A stretch of DNA of 22,796 nucleotides from the NCBI GenBank assembly GCA_003833135.1, contig QZLH01000424.1, positions 1 to 22,796 of the forward strand, given 5' to 3'. Below the pieces are notes generated by a model. It was not told where the DNA came from. It saw nothing but the letters and a program-made list of their open reading frames with translations, and searched no databases. The DNA is from Oehlia diaphana (taxonomy: Eukaryota; Glomeromycota; Glomeromycetes; Glomerales; Glomeraceae). The stretch's first letter is position 1. Each line of letters opens with the position of its first letter. The position numbers were made by a program, and so were the translations under genes. Positions 9,302 through 19,079 of the stretch are shown here, one piece after another.

Positions 9302-10440
9302 TGATACGGAAAGATTAACTTGTATTACTATTAAGGACTCACAACAAAAAGACTTAAAATATGATTTATATTGGGATAGTAAAAGAGTTGATAAACACAT
9401 TAAAAAATTTATAGATAATATATATGAAGCAGTATTAGAGGCAGCATGGTCTTTCAATCACGCAAACAGAACAATTTTTCAAGATACAATTCACATAATA
9501 GAAGAGAAAGTCACTTGGACATTATTTAAAAAAAATACAGGATTTAACTGTACAATATCATCAATAAACAACAATTTTATCAAACATCTGAAACTTACAA
9601 ACAATTTACTACCAACTTTAGAGATTATGAAAGAAAGGAGATATAATCTATATGGAGATGTAAAGTGTAGGATGTGTCTTAAAGAAAATGAAGATAATAA
9701 TCATTTAATCTACTGCCAGCAGCTTAGGGATAAATGGTTAATGGTGATTAATAATACTAGATATAAATGTGACCAAATGCTTAAAGACTTGCTTACACAA
9801 GAGAAACACTTACAATTAAATCAAGAGAACACATAGTGATTGATTTTATAGAACAGGAACTTTTTTATTTATATAACAGGTTCTAATCAAGAATTACCTA
9901 TTCCTTTTATACATCTGATGTTAAGGAATTTCTTTCCAAAAGAGAGATATAGAAAATTCAAGTCTATTGTTAAGTCAAAAAAAGCTACACTAACAATTAC
10001 TACTTTGTTTTTAAAAATATTTATTAATGATTTTATAGAATTATTTGGCAACCACATTGTAACCTGATAACAGAATGGAAACATATAAAAGGGATCAAGA
10101 AGCAAGACTTAAAGAAGAAAATACCAGCAAACCAACATATTGCATATGAACGGATTCCAACTCAGCAAGTAGAAGGTAATACATATGATTTAAAGGGAAG
10201 GAAAATTCTCAAACATAATGAACAATGGTCAATTGCTCTTGAAAAAACAAGACAATATGTAAATCAGTTTATTAAGGAAGGAAATAGGGTAATTTGGAAG
10301 GTATATAATAATATTAAGATGTACAAATACAGATATAATCCTTTTTCTTTTTGTTTAGAGGGTAGTGAAAGCACATACTGAAGCCATATGATAATAATGA
10401 TCCTATATAATCTAATAGCTACTATAAGAGGATATAGGTG
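9294..10440 (+). pseudogene. LINE ORF2 C-terminal region with zinc-binding motif
   Basis: Continues the RNase H frame after the hAT element: the insertion plus one duplication is 1,086 bp, a multiple of three, so the frame number is unchanged. A clean stretch runs from 9294 to 9836 and contains CRMCLKENEDNNHLIYC (about 9669-9719). This CX2C-X8-HX4C pattern is typical of the zinc-binding region at the end of many LINE reverse-transcriptase proteins. After a stop at 9834-9836 the sequence resumes in shifted frames: KERYRKFKSIVKSKK near 9940, then a frame from about 10075 (TEWKHIKGIKKQD, IAYERIPTQQVEGN, YDLKGRKILKHNEQWS, RYNPFSFCLEG) ending in a TGA near 10380. The role of this tail is not known to me. 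Confidence 0.65.
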
Positions 10441-10587
10441 AATTTCATATTGGTGATGGTAGGGCACAGGAGCAATCTATAGGATGGGGAACCGGTTCAG
10501 AGTTTTAATAGATTAGTTATGTATATATCAGAAATTTCTGCACTACTATTATATAACTAATAAACTCATGAATTGCACTACCTTGCA

Positions 10588-10614
10588 AAAAAAAAATAAA
10601 AATAAAAATAAAAA
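10588..10614 (+). other. A-rich 3' tail of the LINE
   Basis: Consists of A runs broken by single T at regular spacing (AAAAATAAAAATAAAAA) directly before the right target-site duplication. This fixes the 3' end and the plus orientation of the LINE. Confidence 0.75.
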
Positions 10615-10625
10615 GTGATCAAATT
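10615..10625 (+). repeat. Right target-site duplication of the LINE
   Basis: GTGATCAAATT, identical to 7643-7653. Confidence 0.75.
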
Positions 10626-10685
10626 GATCATCAATTGAACAATGCCATATGAAATCTTTTTTCTTCAAGTTCAAACCATTTTATT

Positions 10686-11057
10686 ATGCCGAAAACAAGA
10701 GGAAATTTTTGGTTTGAGTATGAAGTTACTGTTGATTCTAATGGAAAAGAAAATATACATATAAAACTTGTTCTGGTACATGGTCTAAAAATGCTTCTTG
10801 TCTTAAAGAACATATTGAAAAATGCAAAAATATAAATATAGAAACTGAAACTTCACAACCTTAAGGTACTAAATATAAAAAACAGCAAATATTTAACAAA
10901 TACAAATTTACTTTTACTTCTAAAGATCAGATTATTTTAGAAGTCTTCTTATATGGGCTTTTTGCTTAGCAGGTATTTCATTTAATGTAATTGAAAATGA
11001 AGATTTTATTCTATTCTTAAAAAAAAGCCTGCCTTTCTTTTAAGATTCCTTCACGTT
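10686..11057 (+). pseudogene. hAT-type transposase, N-terminal part with BED-like zinc finger
   Basis: An ATG at 10686 opens MPKTRGNFWFEYEV. After a one-base frame change near 10766 the sequence reads TCSGTWSKNASCLKEHIEKC, a partial BED-type finger: the second Cys of the first pair, then HX4C-like spacing, with the first Cys apparently lost. Further on, WAFCLAGISFNVIENEDFI and, in another frame, LSFKIPSR match the region that precedes the DUF659 catalytic core in many fungal hAT proteins. At least one internal stop and two frame changes are present. It stops at a repeat insertion at about 11058, and the matching continuation (FTLSNTFLDQE) begins at 11745. The enzyme would cut and paste DNA with 8-bp duplications; this copy is dead. 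Confidence 0.65.
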
Positions 11058-11739
11058 GTAGTATACAGAAATCGGTTAATTAGTTAATAATAGAGGCGTA
11101 GTAAATTAGAATGGACGACAACAGTAACGCAGATCATCAGTTAAGTGAATTTTAGAATATAGATGTTGATCACCTGTCAAATTTAGAATGTTGATCAATT
11201 AGATTTAGATTTACACATTAGGATAGGTTGATCATTTGTAGACAAACAATAATTTAACTCCTATCATATGAGTATAAACTGGTTATACATAATGTTTTGT
11301 ATTACGTAATTCTTTTCATCAATTGTCATTTTAAATTTTATAAAAAGGACTAACTTTTGACTTGATAGAAGAAGGAACTGAAATGAATAAAAATTGAATT
11401 TTGAAAATTTTAACCCTTTAATTATTTGACTCGATTCTTTAGCCTTTTCTTATGAGTAAAAGTGCGTAGTCAATCAATTACTAACAAAAGGTATATGTGA
11501 AAGGCCTGAACATAATAGTTCTGTTAGTCCAAATGTACATTACCTATATTAATGAAGTAGGAGAAGAATCCAAAAAGTGCAATAATTAAAGAAAGTGGAT
11601 AACGAAGTCTGGAGAGATTTATTAATGAAAGGAAACTCTCGCATTTCGTTCTTAACAACAAATCTAAACCAAGCAACGAACATACAATTTCTGGATTTTA
11701 CTAAATCTTGACGTCATTAGGTGGCAGATGAAGACGACA
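11058..11739 (+). mobile_element. Repeat copy A inserted in the hAT gene
   Basis: Starts GTAGTATACAGAAAT and ends ...TTGACGTCATTAGGTGGCAGATGAAGACGACA. The same sequence recurs reversed at about 12095-12621. Shared blocks include ACAACAGTAACGCAGATCAT near the start and CTTGGTTTAGATTTG/CTGCCACC on the complement near the end. ACGTT occurs on both sides (11053-11057, 11740-11744) and may be a short target duplication. Taking out 11058-11744 joins the hAT frame as KIPSR/FTLSN. It holds no long frame. The superfamily is not clear: the two ends are only loosely inverted copies of each other. Confidence 0.55.
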
Positions 11740-11744
11740 ACGTT

Positions 11745-12094
11745 TTACTCTTTCAAACACTTTTTTAGATCAAGAATTGAACATTTAAAATTAGTTGTTA
11801 ATTTAGTATTATCTGAAAGTCCTATATATTGTTTAATTAGCGATAGATGGTCAAGTATTCAAAAAACTTTTATTATAAACTATATGATCTCAATGCCAAA
11901 ACCATTATTTTTTAAAGCAACTGCTTTCAAGAAAGAACGTCATACTGCAGAGAATATTGCACTAGAACTTGAAATTACTATGAAAGATGCTGGTATTAAT
12001 AAATTTGGTGCAATAATTACAGACAATGCACTAAATATAAAAGCTGCTTGGAAGATCTTAAAACAAAAATATCCAAAAAAATCTTCCTTGGCTG
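11745..12094 (+). pseudogene. hAT/DUF659 transposase, catalytic core part
   Basis: Begins in frame as FTLSNTFLDQE, shifts frame near 11777, then reads openly with HLKLVVNLVLSESPIYCLI, SDRWSSIQKTFIINYM, PKPLFFKATAFKKERHTAEN, GAIITDNALNIKAAWKIL and KQKYPKKSS. These match the order seen in DUF659-type hAT transposases: S-D-G/R-W with a catalytic Asp (about 11851), then the T-D-N-A motif (about 12022). The core sits between repeat copies A and B. The product would be a nuclear DDE-type transposase, but the gene is in pieces here. Confidence 0.7.
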
Positions 12095-12621
12095 TTGAGC
12101 AATGTCTGCCACCCAAATACGTCAAGTGTTATAAACTTGGTTATATTCTTGCTTGGTTTATTTAATAAATTCTTTGATAAAAAATGTAAAACATTAGTAT
12201 AAATAAATAAATTCATTCATTTTTGATATTAAAATGATTCTCGAAAGAATCTGAGTTTTATTACTCAGAAATTATCTCTATTTAAATAAAATTATATTTT
12301 ACAAATAAATGTAAATCTTCTGAATTTTAAAAGAATATCAATTTCTATATTTAATTCTTGAATATCAATTCCCAATTTGATCGTCATTAATTCCAATAAA
12401 TGAATTCTCAGATCATCAAATCCATAATTAGTAGATCCTTATTATTTCTATTATCCAATAGTTTTAATATCATTTCAGATCAATAAGTCCTTAATATCTA
12501 GTTTTACATCATTGTAGACTGTCATATAATTAACTTAAAATTATGATCTGCATTACTGTTGAAGTAAATATTAATTTAGTACGTCCCACTAATTACTCAT
12601 TATGTAATTTCTGTATACTAC
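12095..12621 (-). mobile_element. Repeat copy B, inverted relative to copy A, in the hAT gene
   Basis: Ends ATTTCTGTATACTAC (12607-12621), the complement of the start of copy A. On its complement it then follows copy A through ACTAAATTA and TTCAACAGTAATGCAGATCAT. Its left end (GTCTGCCACC...ACGTCAAG...CTTGCTTGGTTTA) matches the complement of the end of copy A. At about 527 bp it is shorter than A (~682 bp), so internal parts differ. The hAT frame resumes immediately after as AHGIHLWMKDI. No coding potential is supported. Confidence 0.55.
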
Positions 12622-12740
12622 AGCGCATGGTATTCACTTATGGATGAAAGATATTATAAGTATTGAATGGATAAAGGAAATAATAGAAAAGCAAAAAAAT
12701 TATCAATTTACTTTCGTAATCATCAATAAGGATGGGTCCG
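12622..12740 (+). pseudogene. hAT/DUF659 transposase, short C-terminal fragment
   Basis: AHGIHLWMKDIISIEWIKEI followed by IEKQKNYQFTFVIIN corresponds to the AHxLNLLxKDI motif that follows the DUF659 core in this family, so the gene continues on the far side of copy B. The match ends at about 12735, where unrelated AT-rich DNA begins. The remaining C-terminal half and dimerisation domain are missing. Confidence 0.6.
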
Positions 12741-13189
12741 CAAATAATTTCCAAAATCCACAATATTGGAGTTGAATTGCGGTTAGTAACCCGCAATTCT
12801 GCAATTCTGATTGGCTGATAATTAAAATTTTTTCTAATATCTTTAATGATAATTTAATAAAAAACAACTGGTTTTATAAATGTAAATTTAATCAAAAAAA
12901 AATTTTTTAATAAATTTATTTATTGGATTAATTTTACATTCACCTCTGGTGAATTTCACCTTGATTTACAATGCATTAAAATTTTAAATTTATCCCGGTG
13001 AAATTCACCAGATAATTTCATATTACACAAACGCGTAATGCATATTTTGCTTTTTGCTTCCTTGTAACTTTAGTTGTTTTCAGAAAACAACAATTTCAAA
13101 TAACTTTAAGACTCACTTTTATTGCTAGCATTTTTATTTTTCTATCATTCCCTTTACTCCCACTTTGTTTTTAATTATCCTTTTCATTT
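12741..13189. repeat. AT-rich spacer with two strong inverted repeats
   Basis: GAATTGCGG (12774-12782) and CCGCAATTC (12791-12799) form a perfect 9-bp stem around an 8-base loop. CTGGTGAATTTCACC (12946-12960) is inverted at 12997-13011; each copy contains a 13-bp near-palindrome (GGTGAATTTCACC and its complement). No gene is seen. Both look like remnants of small foldback or MITE-type elements. Confidence 0.5.
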
Positions 13190-14740
13190 ATCATTGTCCC
13201 TTTCGCTTCCATATCATTTTTTATCACTCCATATCGGATTTCATCACTCTATATCGCTCCATATTGTTCCATATCATTTTTCATCATTCCATATCATTCC
13301 ATATCATTTTTCATTACTCTATATTGCTTCATATCGGTTTTCATCACTCCATATCGCTTTTCATCACTCTATATCGCTCCATATCGCTCTATATCAGTTT
13401 TCATCACTCCATATCGCTCTATATCATTTTCTATCACTTCATATCGCTCCATATCATTTTTCATCACTCCATATTGCTCCATATTATTTTTCATCACTCC
13501 ATATTGCTCCATACCATTTTTCATCACTCCATATTGCTTCATATCATTTTTCATCACTCCATATTGCTCCATATCGTTTTTCATTACTCCATATTGCTTC
13601 ATATCATTTTTCATCACTCTATATCACTCTATATCATTTTTCATAACTTCATATCACTCCATATCATTTTTCATCACTCCATATCGCTCCATATCGTTTT
13701 TAATCACTCCATATTGCTCCATATTATTTTTTATCACTCCATATTGCTCCATATCATTTTTCATCACTCCATATCACTCTATATCATTTTCCATAACTTT
13801 ATATCGCTCCATATCGTTTTTCATCACTCCATATCGCTCCATATCATTTTTCATCACTCTATATCGTTTCATATTATTTTTCATCACTCCATATTGCTCC
13901 ATATTATTTTTCATCACTCTATATTGCTCTATACTGTTTTTTATCACTCCATATCGCTTCATATCATTCCATATCCATTTTCATCACTCCATATCGTTCC
14001 ATATCATTTTTCATTACTCCATATTGTTTCATATCATTTTTCATCACTCCATATTGCTCTATATCATTTTTCATCACTTTATATTGCTTCATATCAGTTT
14101 TCATCACTCCATATCGCTCTATACTATTTTTCATCACTTCACATCACTCCATATCATTTTTCATCACTCCATATTGTTCCATATTGTTTTTCATCACTCC
14201 ATATTGCTCCATATCGTTTTTCATCACTTTATATTGCTTCATATCAGTTTTCATCACTCCATATCAGTTTTTATCACTCCATATCGGTTTTCATCACTCC
14301 ATATCAGTTTTCATCACGCCATATCGGTTTTCATCACTCCATATTGCTTTTCATCACTCCATATCGCTTTTCATCACTCCATATTGGTTTTCATCACTCC
14401 ATATCAGTTTTCATCACTCCATATCGGTTTTCATCACTCCATATCGGTTTTCATCACTCCATATCAGTTTTCATCACTCCATATCGGTTTTCATCACTCC
14501 ATATCGCTTTTCATCACTCTATATTGCTCCATATCATTCCATATCATTTTTCATCATTCCATATCGTTCCATATCATTTTTCATCACTTTATATTGCTCC
14601 ATATCATTTTTCATCACTCCATATTGCTTCATATCATTTTTCATCACTTCATATTGCTCCATATCAGTTTTCATCACTCCATATCCCTTCATATCGGTTT
14701 TTATCACTCCATTTCGTTTTGCAACATTCCACTTTATTTT
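13190..14740. repeat. Satellite built on a 10-bp register (30-bp and 20-bp units)
   Basis: Built from three kinds of 10-mer: TCATCACTCC, ATATYGCTCC and ATATCATTTT, which joined give a 30-bp unit. In 14220-14520 a 20-bp form dominates (TCATCACTCC ATATCGGTTT). Length changes inside the array are in steps of 10, so the register holds across about 1.5 kb. Variation is mostly C/T within the 10-mers. Because the unit has few stop codons, all three plus frames and parts of the minus strand are open (up to 575 codons, 13165-14892), giving monotonous HHSISLHIIF or MKNDMEQYGV peptides. I treat these as by-products of the repeat, not genes. Confidence 0.9.
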
Positions 14741-15119
14741 TCATCATCTCAATTCTCTTTGTATTGTTTCATGTATTGTTTCATTTTGTTTTACATCATC
14801 CTACTTCTGTTTTTATCAACCTATTTCACTTTCATTTCATTTTTCATTATTATAAAGGATTATACTGTATATATTATTATGCATTACTATAGGTCTTAAA
14901 TTAATAAAAAATCTGGATTAAATGGTTAGTGGATGNGTAAGTTGTGGGTAAATCTGTAATAAACCCTCTAGATTGTACGTTATGGGTGATCGGTAATAAA
15001 CCTTCCAAATGCGTAAGTTGCGGGTAAATCTTTTAAACCCCCAAGAAATGAGTCTGTCAAAGAAACGAAAGATATAAATATAACAGCTGGAACTGTTGAA
15101 TAAATAAAATTTTACAAAA
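14741..15119 (+). repeat. Leader before gag with three 38-bp repeats
   Basis: Copies begin at 14937 (GTAAGTTGTGGGTAAATCTG), 14975 (GTACGTTATGGGTGATCGG) and 15013 (GTAAGTTGCGGGTAAATC), exactly 38 bp apart. Position 14936 is an N in the assembly. The rest to 15119 is AT-rich and ends right at the Gag ATG. This should be the LTR/5' leader of the Ty3 element, but I cannot define an LTR start, a TG...CA pair or a tRNA primer-binding site here. Confidence 0.6.
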
Positions 15120-16535
15120 ATGGATATATGGGACAAATTACAAGCTATTGTAGATAACCATGAAATGGAGAAACATATTCAGAAGAAGAGAGAATATCAA
15201 AGAGATCCATCATGCAGAAGATGCTACGGATATCTGAATAGAGAAGTACCAAAAGAATTCTTAGAATTTTGGAAAATATTAAAAGAATTAATACCACAAA
15301 TAGGAACATTTACATGGAACACAATAATGAGATTTGGTGATCTAGTGCCAGAAGAGGACAAAGCAGTAGTAGAAATCAAAACAAGAAGAAAAGCCATAAA
15401 CGTGATAATATATTTGATAAGATACGATGAAAAACCAGAATATACATACAAAGGAATAGAAACGATAATAGAAATGATTATAGAAAATTGGATAAGGGTA
15501 ACTGATGAAGGAGAAATTATGGTAGGTATTGATAAGATAAAAGAGGAAATTCAGACAAATGAAGAAATCATAGAATACGGACATCGTATTGGAGAAAAAG
15601 AGATAGAAAGAAGATTCAATGAATTTTGGGAATGGTATGAGACAAAGACAGGAGTTACAGATGAATCCGATAGAACAAGAAAATATTTCAAAGGATTACT
15701 ATATTTAGAAGAAACTATAGCCAATGACGAGAATAAATGGAAAATAATTAGATTCCAAAAGAGTATGAGGTACACAACAAGAGTATCATATCTTAAATAC
15801 AGAGACGGATGGAAAAATAGTGAATTAACAAAAGAAATAATAGAGAAATTTATAATAGAAAGACAATTTGGAATAAGACTTAGTGATACCGAAGGAAGTT
15901 TAGAAAGTTCTGAAGCAAGCGGAAATAATAGCGAGGATGAAGAAAGAGAAATAACAGGTAAAAGTATATCAGAAATCAAAGAAACCCTGAAAAGAAATGG
16001 AATTATTATAAACGAGTTAAAGATAGAAAGAGCGATAAGGTTAGGATATATCAAAGAAGTACTTGTGATAAAATTCTGGAAAAAGTACGATGAATTAGAA
16101 AATCGTTCAGATGAGAAATTGAAAGAAGAATTAGATGAATGGATAGAAATGAAAATGCGAGAAAATCAAGAAATGATAATAAAATTTAGACAAATAATAA
16201 ATAATTTGGGTATAATATTACGAACAGACGCTATATGTATCCTATACAGTTTAGGATTTAATGAAAATGATATAGGGAATAGAAGATTTATACGAGAATA
16301 TGTAAAATTGTTGAGAATGTATTGTGAAGAAAGAGTGAATGAAACAAATAAGACGATAGTTGAAAGACTATTGAGGAAATTTATCGAGAAAGGCGGAAGA
16401 ACTGAAATTGCAGAATGGTTAGAAAGAGCACAAGAAATAGGGGTAAGGATTACAGAAAGTGAATTATCAACACTGTGGAACATGGGATATGATGAGGAAG
16501 AAGTGTTTACGGAAGGATTTATTAGAAAATTCTAA
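15120..16535 (+). CDS. Gag N-terminal region, first open stretch (471 codons)
   Basis: The first ATG after the leader (15120) opens MDIWDKLQAIVDNHEMEKH and stays open to TAA at 16533. Early on there is a CRRCYG pair (about 15216) and charged, helical sequence with EFLEFWKIL and EFWEWYETK. From about 16000 four related modules begin, each about 70-85 codons apart: cores near 16002, 16209, 16440 and 16695 of the form (I/L)xxxELxxLxxLG(Y/F)(D/N)xxxV...F(I/V)R(K/E)(Y/F)xxI. The TAA at 16533 falls inside the third module, whose conserved continuation (EIKDELK) follows in frame, so it is a nonsense mutation rather than a natural end. Composition is very rich in Glu, Lys and Ile. The function of this extension is unknown to me. 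Confidence 0.65.
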   Translation: MDIWDKLQAIVDNHEMEKHIQKKREYQRDPSCRRCYGYLNREVPKEFLEFWKILKELIPQIGTFTWNTIMRFGDLVPEEDKAVVEIKTRRKAINVIIYLIRYDEKPEYTYKGIETIIEMIIENWIRVTDEGEIMVGIDKIKEEIQTNEEIIEYGHRIGEKEIERRFNEFWEWYETKTGVTDESDRTRKYFKGLLYLEETIANDENKWKIIRFQKSMRYTTRVSYLKYRDGWKNSELTKEIIEKFIIERQFGIRLSDTEGSLESSEASGNNSEDEEREITGKSISEIKETLKRNGIIINELKIERAIRLGYIKEVLVIKFWKKYDELENRSDEKLKEELDEWIEMKMRENQEMIIKFRQIINNLGIILRTDAICILYSLGFNENDIGNRRFIREYVKLLRMYCEERVNETNKTIVERLLRKFIEKGGRTEIAEWLERAQEIGVRITESELSTLWNMGYDEEEVFTEGFIRKF

Positions 16536-18329
16536 GAGATAAAGGACGAATTGAAAACAGTTATAATGAGAGAATTAAACATATGGTTAATCCAGGAAAG
16601 GAAAAAGAAGGAATCGAAGAACGAATCAGATGATAAGGAAGACGAAGAAGAAGAAGCAATAACATCAGTATATGAACATTTAGCAGGAACAAAGAATGAA
16701 TTAACAAAAGCAGATATTCGAAGGATATTGAAATTAGGATTTGACAAATACGAAATAATTGTAGACGGATTTGTAAGAGAATACAAATCTATACAAGAGA
16801 AAGATGACAAAGAAGTTTATAAGGCATTATATTCACATTTGACTAAAAAAAAAATAATTAGAAACTCAGAAGATGATAATACAGATTCACAAAGAACATC
16901 GGAAATAGAAATTATAGATCAAGATGAAGACGAAGAAATAAATGAAGATAATTTGAGTAACAATAGTAGTGAAAATATTATAAATACACTGACTTTTGGC
17001 TCAAGTCAAAATTCAGATTCGAGCAATTCAAATCTTGGAAATATAGAAATAGAAAGTGATTTATCTGATACTAAAATATCAATAGCACCAATAGTAACAA
17101 TGGTAACAGTAGATCAAGTGATGAGAATAATGGAAAATGCTTTAGGATTACCTAATAATGCATTAAATGCACAATTAGCATCAGGAGTAAATTTAGCAGG
17201 ACGGATCAAAGATGTAGGAAACGAAATGAGTGGAACGATTAGCTTACCATTATTTTATAGTAGAGAAGAAGAAGACGTTAATGATTGGATTAGACAATTT
17301 GAAATAGCATTTACAGCAATTGGAAAGAATGCAGGAAATAATGGAGTCAGACAAGCAGCATTTGCAGCAACATGTTTGAAAGGAGCAGCGGTACAATGGT
17401 ATAATGAAATGAAAGAAACTAATGCAGGAAATTTAGTAAATTGGGTGGACGCCGATAATAATAATGATCTAAAACATAGAATTAAGAGAAGATTTACTAG
17501 AGAAGATGTTAGAAGAAGGAAAATGGTCGAATTGAGAAATACCAAATAAGGAATAAATGAAAGTATCGAAGGATATACTGGAAGATTTAGAAAATTATTG
17601 AGAATAGCAACTAGAGAAGCTGCATTAGCAGAGGAATTGCAGGTAGATTTTTACATTGAAGAATTAGAACCAATGATAGCATATAATGTTAAAAGACAAA
17701 ACCCGGCAAATTTGAGCGATACGATAAATCAAGCAAGAAGAGAAGAAGAAGCAAGAAATGAACTCTACAGAAGAACGACAAGAGTAGTTGATCGGATATA
17801 TCCAGAAATAGGAAATACCAAAGTACAGAATAATATTGGAACACAAATTAACAATCAAGTTAATAGGTTTGCGAAACCATTGAATGAAAATTATGAAGAC
17901 GAATTAGTGGAAGCAATGGAAAAGAAGATGAAGATTAATAGGTTGGAAAGACAGCTACAAAATATAGAAAGACAGATGAATAATAGAAGGAATAATAGGA
18001 ACCAACAAGGTCGAAGAGATTATAATAGGGTACCAATTAATTACAATAAAATAACTTGTTTCAATTGCAATAGAAGAGGTCATTATGCGACAAAATGTCC
18101 AATAAGAAATAATCTTTGGGAAAATGAAAAGAGAGTCAATTTAATGGATGCAGAGGAGGATGGATATAATTATGGAGAATACGAAGAAACAGATGATGAT
18201 GATGATTATGAGGATGAAGAGTATAATGATCTACAATTATATAGATACGAGTATGATTTATATGAGAAAGATAATCTAGCGAAAGAAAAAAGAAAAGATG
18301 GTAGGTTAAATCCTTTAAAGGGATGGTAA
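16536..18329 (+). pseudogene. Gag capsid and CCHC zinc-knuckle region
   Basis: Same frame as the first stretch. It contains the end of module 3 and module 4 (16695-16800), an acidic Ser-rich linker (16850-17090), then a retrotransposon-gag capsid region: ISLPLFYSREEEDVNDWIRQF at about 17238, AAFAATCLKGAAVQWYNEM and LKHRIKRRF. The capsid continues across a TAA at 17547 as GINESIEGYTGRFRKLL. A basic, Asn/Arg-rich coil (RLERQLQNIERQMNNRRNNR) leads to the CX2CX4HX4C knuckle CFNCNRRGHYATKC at 18057-18098, which binds the element RNA. An acidic tail with DDDDD (about 18195) ends at TAA 18327. Gag would assemble the virus-like particle in the cytoplasm. Confidence 0.85.
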
Positions 18330-18734
18330 ACATTTGGGAAATCAGATTTAGATAAAGAGATTTTAAAAAATAAGAGAAAAGAACAGGATGAACGGTTAAG
18401 GAATAGGGAAACAACACCGATGGGTGAGGATAATGAGATTACAAGTGGAAGGAATGATGGACCAATGTATGACCAACCAGTAAAAGCGGAAGTTCCAAAA
18501 GGATATAAATATAGTAAAAGAAGAGGAGAATGGTATGACTCATTAGCAGGAATAAAAAGATGGAAGGATAAAGGAGGAAAGCGAGGACCAAATAAAAATA
18601 AAATAAAAGGAGTACATCTGGAAGATGCAGTAAACTATGAAAATTTATTTAATATTGTAGATCAACAAGGAAAAATGATAAGAAAAATGATGAAAAAAGG
18701 AAGTAAAGATTGACTACACTCGGACATAAAGAGA
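18330..18734 (+). pseudogene. Linker between Gag knuckle and protease
   Basis: Frame continues from TAA 18327 as TFGKSDLDKEILKNKRKEQ, passes an ATG at 18420 and runs to TGA 18711, then LHSDIKR into the protease. It is basic and Lys/Gly-rich (GYKYSKRRGEWYDSLAGIK, KDKGGKRGPNKNK). I recognise no domain. It could help bind nucleic acid, or be a spacer released by the protease. Confidence 0.5.
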
Positions 18735-19079
18735 ATGGGAATATTAAAAAGGAAAGAAGTCACGACAGCAATGAAAACACAGGTAACAATAAATGATAAA
18801 GATATTGAAACGGTAATAGATTCAGGAGCGGCAATAAATGTAATAACAGAAAAATTACGAAAAGAATTAAGGATACCGATAATGAAAAAGAGTGATATTA
18901 CATGTACACTAACAAATGGAGAGAAGATTGCATCATTAGGAAAAATTCACACAGAAATTATAATAGGAGGAATGATAGCACCTATAATGTAAGATGTAAT
19001 AGAATCAGAACAGAAAGAAATAATTATAGGAAATAATACATTAGATGATTGGAATGCAGTCATTGATTACAAAGAAAGA
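18735..19079 (+). pseudogene. Retropepsin-type aspartic protease
   Basis: The catalytic motif IDSGAAINVI has its Asp-Ser-Gly at 18819-18827, inside a beta-rich context: QVTINDKDIETVIDSGA before, and LTNGEKIASLGKIHTEIIIGG after. EIIIGNNTLDDWNAVIDY (about 19017) fits the I-I-L/I-G-x-x-x-L/W end of retropepsins. TAA at 18990 interrupts it between the two halves. The enzyme acts as a dimer, cutting the polyprotein into Gag and Pol parts. Length and order fit Ty3/gypsy elements. Confidence 0.8.

Larger units (their letters stand above)
7654..10614 (+). mobile_element. 5'-truncated LINE (non-LTR retrotransposon) with nested hAT element
   Basis: The insertion is bounded by GTGATCAAATT on both sides and ends in an A-rich tail of the form AAAAATAAAAATAAAAA (about 10588-10614), the classic signature of target-primed reverse transcription. 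It starts abruptly inside coding sequence just upstream of an RNase H domain. Endonuclease and reverse transcriptase are therefore absent, as expected of 5' truncation. The coding part runs RNase H (about 7781-8215), then, after a 1,078-bp hAT insertion, a C-terminal region with a CX2C...HX4C motif, ending near 10440. Removing the hAT element and one duplication restores the frame. Stops and frameshifts make it inactive. Confidence 0.8.

Noticed and set aside
13122..14899. Very long open frames (up to 575 codons) with HHSISLHIIF-type peptides, and MKNDMEQYGV frames on the minus strand
   Set aside because: The 10-bp repeat lacks stops, so several frames are open at once on both strands. No start context, domain or codon signal favours one.
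15551..17545. Minus-strand open frames across Gag (up to 167 codons)
   Set aside because: They are complements of the Glu/Lys/Ile-rich Gag coding strand and have no domain of their own.
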